This document shows positions 18,158 to 26,313 of a DNA stretch of 64,000 nucleotides, piece after piece; position 1 is the stretch's first letter; the number at the start of each line of letters is the position of its first letter. The stretch is from assembly GCA_017557185.1 (NCBI GenBank), contig JAFZAP010000054.1, forward strand, positions 1 to 64,000, read 5' to 3'. The position numbers were made by a program, and so were the translations under genes. Source of the stretch: Prevotella sp. Its GTDB lineage: Bacteria; Bacteroidota; Bacteroidia; Bacteroidales; Bacteroidaceae. Under the pieces are notes generated by a model that made no database searches, had not been told where the DNA came from, and saw nothing but the letters and a program-made list of their open reading frames with translations.

Positions 18158-18949
18158 ATGAAGATATTCCTGAAGACAGAAGATGAGATCGAGCTGATGC
18201 GCCGGGCCAACCAACTTGTTGGTATGACCCTTGGTGAATTAGCGAAGCATATCAAACCAGGTGTAACGACCCTCCAATTGGATCATATTGCAGAGGAGTT
18301 TATCAGGGACCACGGAGCTATTCCGACCTTCAAGAACTTCCCAAATCCATTTGGAGGGCCATTCCCCGCCAGCATTTGCACATCGGTCAACGATGTCGTA
18401 GTGCATGGCATTCCGAGTGACAAGACCGTTCTCCGCGAGGGCGACATCATCTCCATTGATTGTGGAACCCTGCTCGACGGTTACAACGGCGATTCGTGCT
18501 ACACCTTCGCCGTAGGAGAAGTCACCGAGGAAGTGCAGAACCTGCTTCAGACGACCAAGCAGTCGCTCTACTTGGGCATTGAGCAGGCAGTGGCGGGGAA
18601 GCATGTTGGCGACATAGGTGCTGCTGTTCAGGAACACTGCGAACAGGCTGGCTACGGTGTTGTTCGTGAGGTGACCGGACACGGTATCGGTCGAAAGATG
18701 CACGAAGATCCGCCAGTTCCCAATTACGGGAATCGCGGAAACGGAGTGCTCCTCAAGGCAGGGATGTGTATTGCCATTGAGCCAATGATCACATTGGGCA
18801 ACCGCAGTGTCTGGCTCGATGCAGACCGATGGGCCATCCGCACCCGCGATGGCAAGCCGGCGGCTCATTTCGAGCACACGGTGGCCATTCGGCGCGGAAA
18901 GGCCGACATCCTGTCCACGTTTGATGAAATAGAATCAACTTCAGTCTAA
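18158..18949 (+). CDS. map: Methionine aminopeptidase, type I
   Basis: A 263-residue cytosolic enzyme that removes the initiator methionine from nascent proteins. The metal-site motifs are visible: SIDCGTLLDGYNGDSCYTF (two Asp ligands), VTGHGIGRKMHEDP (His) and IAIEPM (Glu). The C-terminal FEHTVAI holds the last Glu. The length fits the short type I class. It is in the frequent position between secY and infA. Confidence 0.97.
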   Translation: MKIFLKTEDEIELMRRANQLVGMTLGELAKHIKPGVTTLQLDHIAEEFIRDHGAIPTFKNFPNPFGGPFPASICTSVNDVVVHGIPSDKTVLREGDIISIDCGTLLDGYNGDSCYTFAVGEVTEEVQNLLQTTKQSLYLGIEQAVAGKHVGDIGAAVQEHCEQAGYGVVREVTGHGIGRKMHEDPPVPNYGNRGNGVLLKAGMCIAIEPMITLGNRSVWLDADRWAIRTRDGKPAAHFEHTVAIRRGKADILSTFDEIESTSV

Positions 18950-18981
18950 CACTTTTATCTTTAGGAGAGTAAAACAAATTT

Positions 18982-19200
18982 ATGGCAAAGCAAACCGCTA
19001 TTGAGCAAGACGGTACGATTCTCGAATCGCTGTCGAACGCGATGTTTCGAGTTGAACTCGAGAATGGCGTGCAGATCATTGCACACATCTCGGGAAAGAT
19101 GAGAATGCACTACATCAAAATCCTGCCTGGCGACAAGGTGAAGGTAGAGATGAGTCCCTACGACCTTACCAAGGGCAGAATCGTTTTCAGATATAAATAA
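18982..19200 (+). CDS. infA: Translation initiation factor IF-1
   Basis: A 72-residue S1/OB-fold protein that occupies the A site during initiation. [22 protein letters not shown] and [21 protein letters not shown] are diagnostic. The length is that of the family. It lies 32 bases after map and 13 bases before rpmJ. Confidence 0.98.
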   Translation: MAKQTAIEQDGTILESLSNAMFRVELENGVQIIAHISGKMRMHYIKILPGDKVKVEMSPYDLTKGRIVFRYK

Positions 19201-19213
19201 TTTTTGAAGAGAT

Positions 19214-19330
19214 ATGAAGACAAGAGCATCATTAAAGAAGCGTAACGACGACTGCAAGATAGTACGTCGTAAAGGCCGCCTGTTTCTGATTAACAAGAAG
19301 AACCCGAAGTTCAAGACGCGCCAGGGCTAA
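19214..19330 (+). CDS. rpmJ: 50S ribosomal protein L36, zinc-free form
   Basis: A 38-residue protein, too short for most gene calls. It begins [20 protein letters not shown] and ends [12 protein letters not shown], both diagnostic of L36. Only one cysteine (Cys14) remains of the zinc set found in the ribbon form, so it is the zinc-independent type, in line with the S14 of this operon. The next gene, rpsM, is preceded by a promoter. Confidence 0.95.
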   Translation: MKTRASLKKRNDDCKIVRRKGRLFLINKKNPKFKTRQG

Positions 19331-19350
19331 TGTTAAAAATGCAAAAAAGC

Positions 19351-19381
19351 GCTTTTATTCCAAATAAAATGCGTAACTTTG
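19351..19381 (+). promoter_or_regulatory. Internal promoter before rpsM (alpha block)
   Basis: TAACTTTG at 19374-19381 fits the -7 box. The -33 region (GCTTTTATT at 19351-19359) is weak. It lies in the 108-base gap between rpmJ and rpsM and could boost rpsM to rplQ independently of the rplC promoter. Confidence 0.55.
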
Positions 19382-19438
19382 CATGCTTTTAGCAGAAGAT
19401 CAAATTTTTAAGTTTTTTTAATCAATCATTTTTAACAA

Positions 19439-19819
19439 ATGGCAATAAGAATTGTTGGAGTAGATTTGCCCCAGAATAAGCGTGGCGAAATCGCATTGAC
19501 CTATATCTACGGTATAGGTCGAAGTAGTTCAGCAAAGATATTGGACAAGGCCGGCGTGAGCCGCGACCTGAAGGTCAACGAGTGGACCGATGACCAGGCA
19601 GCCAAGATCCGTGAAATTATCGGCGCTGAATTCAAAGTAGAAGGTGATCTCCGTAGTGAGGTCCAGATGAACATCAAGCGTTTGATGGATATTGGTTGTT
19701 ATCGTGGAGTACGTCATCGTCACGGTCTTCCCGTTCGCGGTCAGAGTACCAAGAATAATGCTCGTACCCGTAAGGGAAAGAAGAAGACTGTTGCTAACAA
19801 GAAGAAGGCCACGAAGTAA
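19439..19819 (+). CDS. rpsM: 30S ribosomal protein S13
   Basis: A 126-residue head protein that bridges to the 50S subunit. [32 protein letters not shown], and the C-terminal [20 protein letters not shown] are conserved. A Lys-rich tail ends it. A promoter lies just upstream. Confidence 0.97.
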   Translation: MAIRIVGVDLPQNKRGEIALTYIYGIGRSSSAKILDKAGVSRDLKVNEWTDDQAAKIREIIGAEFKVEGDLRSEVQMNIKRLMDIGCYRGVRHRHGLPVRGQSTKNNARTRKGKKKTVANKKKATK

Positions 19820-19857
19820 TTTTAAGGTTTAACAGGTAAAGATTAAAGTTAAAAATC

Positions 19858-20247
19858 ATGGCAAAGAAGCAAGCAACATCTAAGAAGAGAAACGTGAGAG
19901 TCGACGCTATCGGTCAGCTCCACGTGCATAGCTCATTCAATAATATTATTGTATCCTTGGCAAACAGCGAGGGACAGGTCATCTCCTGGTCGTCGGCCGG
20001 TAAGATGGGTTTCCGCGGTTCCAAGAAGAATACTCCCTATGCTGCACAGATGGCAGCTGAGGATTGCGCAAAGGTAGCCTACGACCTGGGTCTCCGCAAG
20101 GTGAAGGCTTATGTGAAGGGTCCCGGTAACGGCCGTGAGTCGGCTATCCGTGGCGTCCATGGTTCTGGTATCGAGGTCATCGAGATTGTCGATGTTACTC
20201 CGCTGCCTCACAATGGCTGCCGTCCTCCGAAGCGTCGTAAGGTATAA
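19858..20247 (+). CDS. rpsK: 30S ribosomal protein S11
   Basis: A 129-residue platform protein. [38 protein letters not shown] and the closing [16 protein letters not shown] are diagnostic. It is in the usual position between rpsM and rpsD. Confidence 0.98.
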   Translation: MAKKQATSKKRNVRVDAIGQLHVHSSFNNIIVSLANSEGQVISWSSAGKMGFRGSKKNTPYAAQMAAEDCAKVAYDLGLRKVKAYVKGPGNGRESAIRGVHGSGIEVIEIVDVTPLPHNGCRPPKRRKV

Positions 20248-20284
20248 TTAGCAATCCACGTTTAAAAGATTTATTTTTATTATT

Positions 20285-20890
20285 ATGGCTAAGTATATAG
20301 GTCCGAAATCAAAAATTGCACGCCGATTTGGTGAACCCATCTTCGGCGCCGACAAAGTTTTGTCCAAGAGAAACTTCCCTCCTGGACAGCATGGCAACAA
20401 TCGTCGTCGTAAGATGTCTGAGTACGGTGTCATGTTGGCAGAGAAGCAGAAAGCCAAGTATACCTATGGTGTGCTCGAGCGCCAGTTCCGTAATATGTTT
20501 GAGAAGGCTGCCAAGGCTGAAGGCATTACGGGTGAGGTGCTGCTCCAGAATTTGGAGTGCCGACTCGACAATGTAGTGTTCCGTCTCGGTATTGCTCCGA
20601 CTCGTGCCGCTGCCCGTCAGCTGGTTGGTCACAAGCATATCGTTGTTGATGGCAAGGTTGTTAATATCCCATCGTTCGCTGTGAAGCCAGGTATGGTTGT
20701 TGGTGTGCGTGAGAAGGCTAAGTCGCTCGAGGTCATCGAGAGCGCACTGGCTGGATTCAACCACAGCAAGTATCCTTGGATTGAGTGGGACGAGCAGACC
20801 AAGAGCGGCAAGTTCCTGCACAAGCCCGAGCGTGCCGATATTCCTGAGAACATCAAGGAGCAGTTAATCGTTGAGTTGTACTCTAAATAA
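20285..20890 (+). CDS. rpsD: 30S ribosomal protein S4
   Basis: A 201-residue primary 16S rRNA-binding protein. The S4 RNA-binding domain is clear ([20 protein letters not shown] and [18 protein letters not shown], about residues 93-130). The N-terminal part ([14 protein letters not shown]) has no zinc cysteines. In enterobacteria S4 controls this operon. It ends 12 bases before rpoA. Confidence 0.97.
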   Translation: MAKYIGPKSKIARRFGEPIFGADKVLSKRNFPPGQHGNNRRRKMSEYGVMLAEKQKAKYTYGVLERQFRNMFEKAAKAEGITGEVLLQNLECRLDNVVFRLGIAPTRAAARQLVGHKHIVVDGKVVNIPSFAVKPGMVVGVREKAKSLEVIESALAGFNHSKYPWIEWDEQTKSGKFLHKPERADIPENIKEQLIVELYSK

Positions 20891-20902
20891 ATCATTAAAT
20901 TA

Positions 20903-21895
20903 ATGGCGATATTAGCATTTCAAAAACCCGATAAAGTTGTAATGTTGGAGGCTAACGACAAGTTCGGCAAGTTCGAATTTCGTCCGCTCGAGCCCGGCTT
21001 CGGTGTGACCATCGGTAATGCCCTGCGCCGCATTCTGCTTTCATCGCTCGAGGGCTATGCCATCAATACGATCAAGATTGGTGGTGTGGAGCACGAGTTC
21101 TCGGCTGTCCCCGGCGTGAAGGAAGACGTAACCAACATTATTTTGAATCTCAAACAAGTTCGATTCAAGCAAGTAGTAGAAGAATTCGAGAATGAGAAAG
21201 TTAGTATCACCGTAGAGAATTCCACCGAATTCAAAGCTGGTGATATCAGTAAGTATCTGACTGGATTTGAAGTGTTAAACCCCGATTTGGTGATTTGTCA
21301 TTTAGATGCCAAAGCTTCGATGCAACTCGACCTCACGATCAATAAAGGCCGTGGCTACGTGCCCGCCGATGAGAACCGTGAGTATTGCACCGACGTTAAC
21401 GTACTCCCAATCGATTCAATCTACACCCCTATCCGCAACGTGAAATACGCTGTTGAGCCCTATCGTGTTGAGCAGAAGACCGACTACGACAAGCTCGTCA
21501 TCGAAGTCACAACGGATGGTTCCATTCACCCGAAGGATGCACTGAAGGAAGCTGCCAAGATCCTCATCTATCACTTCATGCTGTTCTCCGACGAGAAGAT
21601 CACGCTTGAGAATCCCGATCAGGAGACCAACCAGGAGTTCGACGAGGAAGTGCTGCACATGCGCCAGTTGCTCAAGACGAAGCTCATCGACATGAACCTC
21701 TCGGTTCGCGCCCTCAACTGCTTGAAGGCTGCCGATGTCGACACGCTTGGCGACTTGGTACAGTACAACAAGACCGACCTCCTGAAGTTCCGCAACTTCG
21801 GTAAGAAATCGCTCTCTGAGCTTGATGATTTGCTCGAGGGTCTGAATCTGTCGTTTGGAACCGATATTTCAAAGTATAAACTGGACAAGGAATAA
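20903..21895 (+). CDS. rpoA: RNA polymerase subunit alpha
   Basis: This 330-residue subunit nucleates assembly of RNA polymerase. The N-terminal dimerisation domain includes [27 protein letters not shown] in part (from about residue 27). A flexible linker and a C-terminal domain follow, with [26 protein letters not shown] and [12 protein letters not shown], which contact UP elements and activators. The length is normal. Confidence 0.98.
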   Translation: MAILAFQKPDKVVMLEANDKFGKFEFRPLEPGFGVTIGNALRRILLSSLEGYAINTIKIGGVEHEFSAVPGVKEDVTNIILNLKQVRFKQVVEEFENEKVSITVENSTEFKAGDISKYLTGFEVLNPDLVICHLDAKASMQLDLTINKGRGYVPADENREYCTDVNVLPIDSIYTPIRNVKYAVEPYRVEQKTDYDKLVIEVTTDGSIHPKDALKEAAKILIYHFMLFSDEKITLENPDQETNQEFDEEVLHMRQLLKTKLIDMNLSVRALNCLKAADVDTLGDLVQYNKTDLLKFRNFGKKSLSELDDLLEGLNLSFGTDISKYKLDKE

Positions 21896-21980
21896 TCAAC
21901 AGTTCTTGCTCCGCGATGCTACGCAAGCGGCAAGCCGAGCGGACAGTTGAGAGCTTGTCCATAAAGAAAAAACGTAAACA

Positions 21981-22472
21981 ATGAGACACGGTAAGAAATT
22001 CAACCATCTGGGCCGTACTGCAGATCATCGTCAGGCTATGCTTGCCAACATGGCCATCTCACTGATCATGCACAAAAGAATCACTACGACCCTCGCCAAG
22101 GCAAAGGCACTTAAGAAATATGTAGAACCCCTCATCACCCGCTCGAAGGATGACAGCACCAACTCGCGTCGCGTCGTGTTCAGCTATCTGCAGAACAAGG
22201 AAGCCCTGAAGGAGTTGTTCGGCGTTGTCGGACCGAAGGTTGGTGACCGTCCCGGTGGCTATACGCGCGTTATCAAGCTCGGCCATCGTCCGGGCGACGG
22301 TGCAGACATCGCTTTCATCGAGCTCGTCGACTTCGATGAGAACATGGCTAAGGAGCAGAAGGCTGCCAAGAAGACCCGTCGTAGCCGCAAGGCTGCCCCG
22401 AAGGCAGAGGCTGCTGTTGAGGCACCCGTAGCTGAAGAGGCTCAGGCCGAGGCACCCGCTGAAGAAGCATAA
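21981..22472 (+). CDS. rplQ: 50S ribosomal protein L17
   Basis: A 163-residue protein; the core ([20 protein letters not shown] to about residue 120) matches L17. It is followed by an Ala/Glu-rich low-complexity tail of about 35 residues ([25 protein letters not shown]), a frequent extension in Bacteroidetes. It is the last gene of the ribosomal block, 43 bases before the terminator stem. Confidence 0.97.
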   Translation: MRHGKKFNHLGRTADHRQAMLANMAISLIMHKRITTTLAKAKALKKYVEPLITRSKDDSTNSRRVVFSYLQNKEALKELFGVVGPKVGDRPGGYTRVIKLGHRPGDGADIAFIELVDFDENMAKEQKAAKKTRRSRKAAPKAEAAVEAPVAEEAQAEAPAEEA

Positions 22473-22515
22473 GGCTGAATAGATCTTAAGTAACATTAAG
22501 ATTAAGAACAATACC

Positions 22516-22552
22516 AAATCCCCATCTTACGAACGTTGGATGGGGATTTTTT
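22516..22552 (+). terminator. Rho-independent terminator of the ribosomal superoperon
   Basis: AAATCCCCATC (22516-22526) pairs exactly with GATGGGGATTT (22539-22549), a 11-bp stem with a 12-base loop, followed by a run of T ending at 22552. Confidence 0.92.
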
Positions 22553-22579
22553 CTTTCTATGATCATCCTTTCATCAACT

Positions 22580-23488
22580 ATGAAGCAACAGAATGTATTT
22601 CAGGTTATTATCCGCCCCCTAGTTGTCGTCTTTCTTGCAGCTATGTCGTTGACGTCGTATGCTCGGCAGGCCGAAAGCGACTCAACCGTCAATGTCATTG
22701 CCTGGTTCTGTAATCACGATACTATCGTCTATTCGCAGCGCGAACAAGTGTTAGCTGGCATGGGCAAAGATACGACCGTGGTCTCTGATATTACCCGTCG
22801 CTATCACATTGCCGTTGTCGACAGTACCGCTAAGGGCTTTCTCATGGAGTATCGCCCGCTGTCCATTCAGTTCTCCGACTCCACAGGTGTTGAAAACGAA
22901 ATCAAGCTACTCATGGCTCGCCGTCTCCAGGGCGTGGTTATCCGTTTCTCTACCGACGAAATGGGTTGCGTGAAGCAGATTGAGAACTACAAGGACGTGC
23001 GCGATGCTGTTTATAGCAAGTGTGACTCCATGGTGAGCGAAATCTATGCCGTCAACCCTTTGCTTTATGGCAAGATTTCAAAACCCGACATACTGAAGAA
23101 TATTCACAAGCGCCTTGACGACACTTATGGTTCTAAGCAACGGCTACTCGAGAAAATGGACGCGCTCACCCTCCTCTTCGGCAACCACGGACACTTCTTT
23201 GAGGTGGGTGAACACAAGAGCAACGATGGTGCCACAAAGTCGAACGTGGTGGTCAAGCGCGGCAAGGCCGATGCCGACGACGAGACAGCTTCCAACGAAG
23301 ACTATCAAATAGCTACTCGTGTGCAGGTCTTACAAAAAGACGGGAAGGCCACAGACGTCATTTTGGTCACAGAGTATTTCTCTGATGGCTGGCCTCGTCA
23401 CGTCTACTTCAGCAATGAGGAATCAGATTCACAAAACTTCGAAATATCCCTCATTGAGATTGAATGGGAAAGCCTGGCGTGGGAGTAA
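22580..23488 (+). CDS. Secreted protein of unknown function
   Basis: A 302-residue protein from the ATG at 22580. A longer in-frame start at 22559 lies only 7 bases after the terminator run and is less likely. A signal peptide is evident (VFQVIIRPLVVVFLAAMSLTSYA, in part), so the protein should be exported. The mature part contains repeated mentions of polar strands, a CDSMVSEIYAVNPLLYGKI helix and a KRLDDTYGSKQRLLEKMDAL helix. No known domain or active site was recognised. It has no co-directional neighbour close by and is convergent with the lipoprotein at 23705. Confidence 0.7.
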   Translation: MKQQNVFQVIIRPLVVVFLAAMSLTSYARQAESDSTVNVIAWFCNHDTIVYSQREQVLAGMGKDTTVVSDITRRYHIAVVDSTAKGFLMEYRPLSIQFSDSTGVENEIKLLMARRLQGVVIRFSTDEMGCVKQIENYKDVRDAVYSKCDSMVSEIYAVNPLLYGKISKPDILKNIHKRLDDTYGSKQRLLEKMDALTLLFGNHGHFFEVGEHKSNDGATKSNVVVKRGKADADDETASNEDYQIATRVQVLQKDGKATDVILVTEYFSDGWPRHVYFSNEESDSQNFEISLIEIEWESLAWE

Positions 23489-23519
23489 AAGCCGCGCTGG
23501 CAGGGGAGGAACATAAAAA

Positions 23520-23551
23520 GAGGCCGCCAACCCTCTACGGGCAGCGGCCTC
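23520..23551. terminator. Hairpin between convergent genes, probable bidirectional terminator
   Basis: GAGGCCGC (23520-23527) pairs with GCGGCCTC (23544-23551). On the - strand the stem is followed by TTTTT, which suits termination of the lipoprotein gene. The + side serves the gene ending at 23488. Confidence 0.7.
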
Positions 23552-23620
23552 AGCACTTTAATTAATCGATTTTTTATATATAGTACCCCGAAGGGCAGTT
23601 TCCTGTTTATTGTTCTTTCT

Positions 23621-23704
23621 CCTTGAACAGCTGCGTAGCAGCATTTGAACCTTTGAACGCGACGTAGTCGCATTTGAACTTTCTCCCCCACGGGGGAGAC
23701 CCCC
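23621..23704. repeat. Mosaic of small hairpins and TTTGAAC words (copy 1)
   Basis: The palindromes GCTGCGTAGCAGC, GCGACGTAGTCGC and TCTCCCCCACGGGGGAGA are separated by ATTTGAAC or CTTTGAAC words. The last one touches the 3' end of the lipoprotein gene at 23705. Similar mosaics lie at 42082-42158 and 56829-56950. Confidence 0.7.
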
Positions 23705-24538
23705 TTACTTCCTCGTCGGCACGTTGAACTCACACACCTTCGAGATGGCCTTGTTGCCCTGCAGCACCGACACGCAGATGCGGGCGGTTCCGTCCTTCAG
23801 GCGGTTGTCGGCCTTCAACATAGCCGTATAGCGTACGCCGCGTCCCGGGTCGATGCGCTCCACGTGCATGTTAGGCGAGATATAGATGTGCTTATTGCCG
23901 TTGGCCTCCACCACTGTGGGCTGCACGTCGTGGATAGGCTCCTTGCTGTGGTTGTAGATCTCGAAGATCACCTTACACACCTCGTTGCGGTTGATGGCGC
24001 GGTCCTGGTTGTCGTCGACGATGCGCGCATTCCTGATCTCGATGGCAGGCGTATACTCTAGACCCATTGCCAGCTGGTCCACACTCGACGACAAAGGCAT
24101 CATCTCCTTACCCGGCTGGGCGCTGTAGTTGCCCGTGTAGTCGCTGCTCTGGAAGTCATAGAGACGGTCGTCGCCGCTATTTGTCTCGTCGAAGCCGCTG
24201 TCCATATTGTTCTGGTAGTCACCCTGATAGTTGCCGTAGTTGCCATGACGGGCTTCGTTCTGAGCCTTCTGCTCCATCACTCGCTGGTAATGGTCGTGCA
24301 CCTCCTGTCTGTCGCGCTGGTCGGCAGCAGCTCCGATAGCACCGCCAACAACAGCACCGCCCACCATTCCTACGATTGTTCCGATGTCGCTGCCTCGTGG
24401 GCCTCCGCTGATTCCACCGATGGCCGAGCCGAGGATTGAGCCAAGCGTCGAGCCCGTATAGGCTCCGCTTCCCGCGTACGTGCCGCAGCTGCTGATGAGC
24501 AGTGCACTGGCAGCAATGATGATCACATACTTCTTCAT
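23705..24538 (-). CDS. Glycine-zipper lipoprotein
   Basis: A 277-residue protein from the ATG at 24538. The frame could open 20 codons earlier, but the signal peptide begins here: MKKYVIIIAASALLISSC with lipid-modified Cys18. Residues about 25-70 are rich in Gly/Ala with GxxxG spacing (GSILGSAIGGISGG, MVGGAVVGGAIGAAA), the glycine-zipper pattern of membrane-inserting lipoproteins. A polar linker with Tyr/Asn/Gly repeats follows. The C-terminal 110 residues look like an all-beta domain (EIRNARIVDDNQDRAINRNE). It is probably in the envelope. The function is unknown. Confidence 0.8.
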   Translation of the reverse strand: MKKYVIIIAASALLISSCGTYAGSGAYTGSTLGSILGSAIGGISGGPRGSDIGTIVGMVGGAVVGGAIGAAADQRDRQEVHDHYQRVMEQKAQNEARHGNYGNYQGDYQNNMDSGFDETNSGDDRLYDFQSSDYTGNYSAQPGKEMMPLSSSVDQLAMGLEYTPAIEIRNARIVDDNQDRAINRNEVCKVIFEIYNHSKEPIHDVQPTVVEANGNKHIYISPNMHVERIDPGRGVRYTAMLKADNRLKDGTARICVSVLQGNKAISKVCEFNVPTRK

Positions 24539-24609
24539 ATTCTTCTTTCTGTTGACGTTAATACTCTTAAAACACTGAGGCCCATGCATCGGAGCCAATC
24601 TTCACGTTG

Positions 24610-24639
24610 CAAAAGTACGCATAAATTCTAACATACAAA
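24610..24639 (-). promoter_or_regulatory. Promoter of the glycine-zipper lipoprotein gene
   Basis: On the - strand TACTTTTG (24617-24610) and TTTG (24639-24636) are separated by 18 bases, close to the Bacteroidetes consensus. Transcription would start near 24603, ahead of the ATG at 24538. This also argues against the longer start at 24598. Confidence 0.7.
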
Positions 24640-24729
24640 GGGGCATTTCCCTATTTTGGCGTAGGGAAATGCCTAAAAACGTTTTCAAGACATTATTCCT
24701 TATCTGCCATCATGGTGGTTGAAGTAGGC

Positions 24730-25036
24730 AACAACGTGCTTTACACTGCCTAGACGATAGCTCTAGTGATGCGGGAGCATTGACTTGGTGAATGAAGAGA
24801 AATGCTATAGTTCAGCAAATTAACTTAATTTGTTCAGTAAATTAACTTAAATTGCATAGTAAATTAACTTAATTTACTCAGTAAAATAACTTAATTTACT
24901 GAATAAAATAACTTAATTTACCGCACAAATTAACTTAATTTACTTTATCAACTCATTGCTGTTGATTCGTCAGAGCATTGCAACTGATTCATCAAAGCAG
25001 TGATATAGATAAACGAAAGGATTGCTCCACCTATTT
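24730..25036. repeat. Array of fourteen 22-bp units in two sequence classes (array 2)
   Basis: Units begin every 22 bases from 24730. Six central units (24817-24948) have the AT-only palindrome AAATTAACTTAATTT plus a 7-base spacer. Flanking units (24752, 24774, 24796 on the left; 24949, 24971, 24993, 25015 on the right) are of the AGAGCAWWGCTCT class seen in arrays 1 and 3. The period continues unbroken across the class change. It lies between the lipoprotein promoter and the 220-bp inverted repeat. Confidence 0.8.
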
Positions 25037-25044
25037 AATAATAT

Positions 25045-25264
25045 AAAAGAGAACAAAAGCGGCCTGAAGGGCCAATAAGCAAATAGCCCAGGGCAACGCC
25101 CTGGGTAATATGGTACAAGAGGAACCACGCCCTACAGGGGCAAAAGCTCTGAATATCAATGCTTTTGCACTTACAGCGCGAAATCACACCTGAACACACA
25201 AAACCCAGGGCGCTGCCCTGGGCTGATAGCTCGTTGGCCCTTCAGGCCGTTTTTGTTCTCTATT
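25045..25264. repeat. 220-bp nested inverted repeat with REP-like centre
   Basis: The outer arms are 25045-25106 and 25203-25264, 62 bases each, complementary at 54 positions. Each arm carries its own palindromes (GGCCTGAAGGGCC-type and GCCCAGGGCAACGCCCTGGG). In the centre 25128-25147 and 25161-25180 pair imperfectly around GCAAAAGC/GCTTTTGC. No coding frame lies inside. The structure suits a non-autonomous element or a REP-type site for a Y1 transposase. It ends 25 bases before the 3' end of the DUF4421 gene and could also act as its terminator. Confidence 0.8.
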
Positions 25265-25289
25265 AGGTTATTTGTGATATCATTCCTAT

Positions 25290-26282
25290 TTATAATCTGA
25301 TGCCGTAATAGAGGCGGACGAGCCATTTCTGGTTGTGGATAGTCAGATGATCCTCGTTGCCGATGTTGGTGAAGTTGTATACCATAGAGAGGCCGGCGAA
25401 CCTGTTGGTACCTATCTGCTTGACGATAGAACCGCGTGCGGTGATGATTACCTCGGGGAAGTGATAGTTCAGGGGGACGTTTGTGTCGTCGACGGTAAGC
25501 GATGTGTTGCTATAGATGATGAAGGTGGGCAGGGAGGAGAGATGGAGCAGCCACCCTTCGGCAGGCACGTAGTTGTAGCCGTAGCCTGCTCCGATGCCGA
25601 TGTTTGTCATCTTGAAATCCATCGTCATCAAGTTGCTATTCAGTTTGCCGTGCTGTCCCTGTCCCGATGCTGCGAGGAGGAAACTGCCTGCCGAACGACG
25701 CTGTATGTAGCTGTGGGCAAAGGCGGCAGGATAGGAGAACCGACGGTTGTTGAAGATGTAGTAGGCATTCAAATACAGCGTGCGCAACTTGAACATATCG
25801 CTCGATGTCGTGACATCGTGCTTCTCGCCATTCGTCTTGTACCATCCCTTGAAGTTTCCGGCATCCTGATAGGAGAAGTCGAAGCCGAATCGCTTGCCAT
25901 AAGAGCGGAGGTTCAGTTCGTAGTCGTGATACCTGCCCAGCAGCTTGGCGGGGTTGATAGCCAGACAGGCCGACATCCCGAGATAGCTCACGGCAGCGCT
26001 GAGAGTTACCTTCCTGTCGGCGGTCATCTCCGTCAGGAAGTGCTCGCCCTCGCGGAATCCTTCTGACTTGATGCGTGTTCCCGTCACTTTGGTACGTCCC
26101 ATCAGCGTCCACTTTGTCTTTGGGCGGACGACGTAGTTGGTGTCGATGTCAGCATTCAGGTATCTCACCGACAAAATGCTGTCAAGACGACGGTTGAATT
26201 CGTGTTTCTTCTGGGCATCGGCTTGAAGCGTAGCGGCAAAGAACGCTACCGCAAGAATCAGAAAACGTGTGTGACAAGTCAT
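25290..26282 (-). CDS. DUF4421 family outer membrane protein
   Basis: A 330-residue protein with a signal peptide (FLILAVAFFAATLQADA) and a series of amphipathic, aromatic-ended strands (DYELNLRSYGKRFGFDFSYQ, NIGIGAGYGYNYV, WLVRLYYGIRL). The whole fits DUF4421, a Bacteroidetes family predicted to form an outer membrane beta barrel. No function is established. It is the last gene of the - strand run that begins with the RND efflux genes, 31 bases after the antiporter gene. Confidence 0.8.
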   Translation of the reverse strand: MTCHTRFLILAVAFFAATLQADAQKKHEFNRRLDSILSVRYLNADIDTNYVVRPKTKWTLMGRTKVTGTRIKSEGFREGEHFLTEMTADRKVTLSAAVSYLGMSACLAINPAKLLGRYHDYELNLRSYGKRFGFDFSYQDAGNFKGWYKTNGEKHDVTTSSDMFKLRTLYLNAYYIFNNRRFSYPAAFAHSYIQRRSAGSFLLAASGQGQHGKLNSNLMTMDFKMTNIGIGAGYGYNYVPAEGWLLHLSSLPTFIIYSNTSLTVDDTNVPLNYHFPEVIITARGSIVKQIGTNRFAGLSMVYNFTNIGNEDHLTIHNQKWLVRLYYGIRL

Positions 26283-26313
26283 TGTTGCTGTTGTTTACTT
26301 CGTTGACTTTATG

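Noticed and set aside
24817..24948. A CRISPR array
   Set aside because: The period is 22 bases with only 7-9 variable bases, the repeats are AT-only palindromes, and no cas gene is near.
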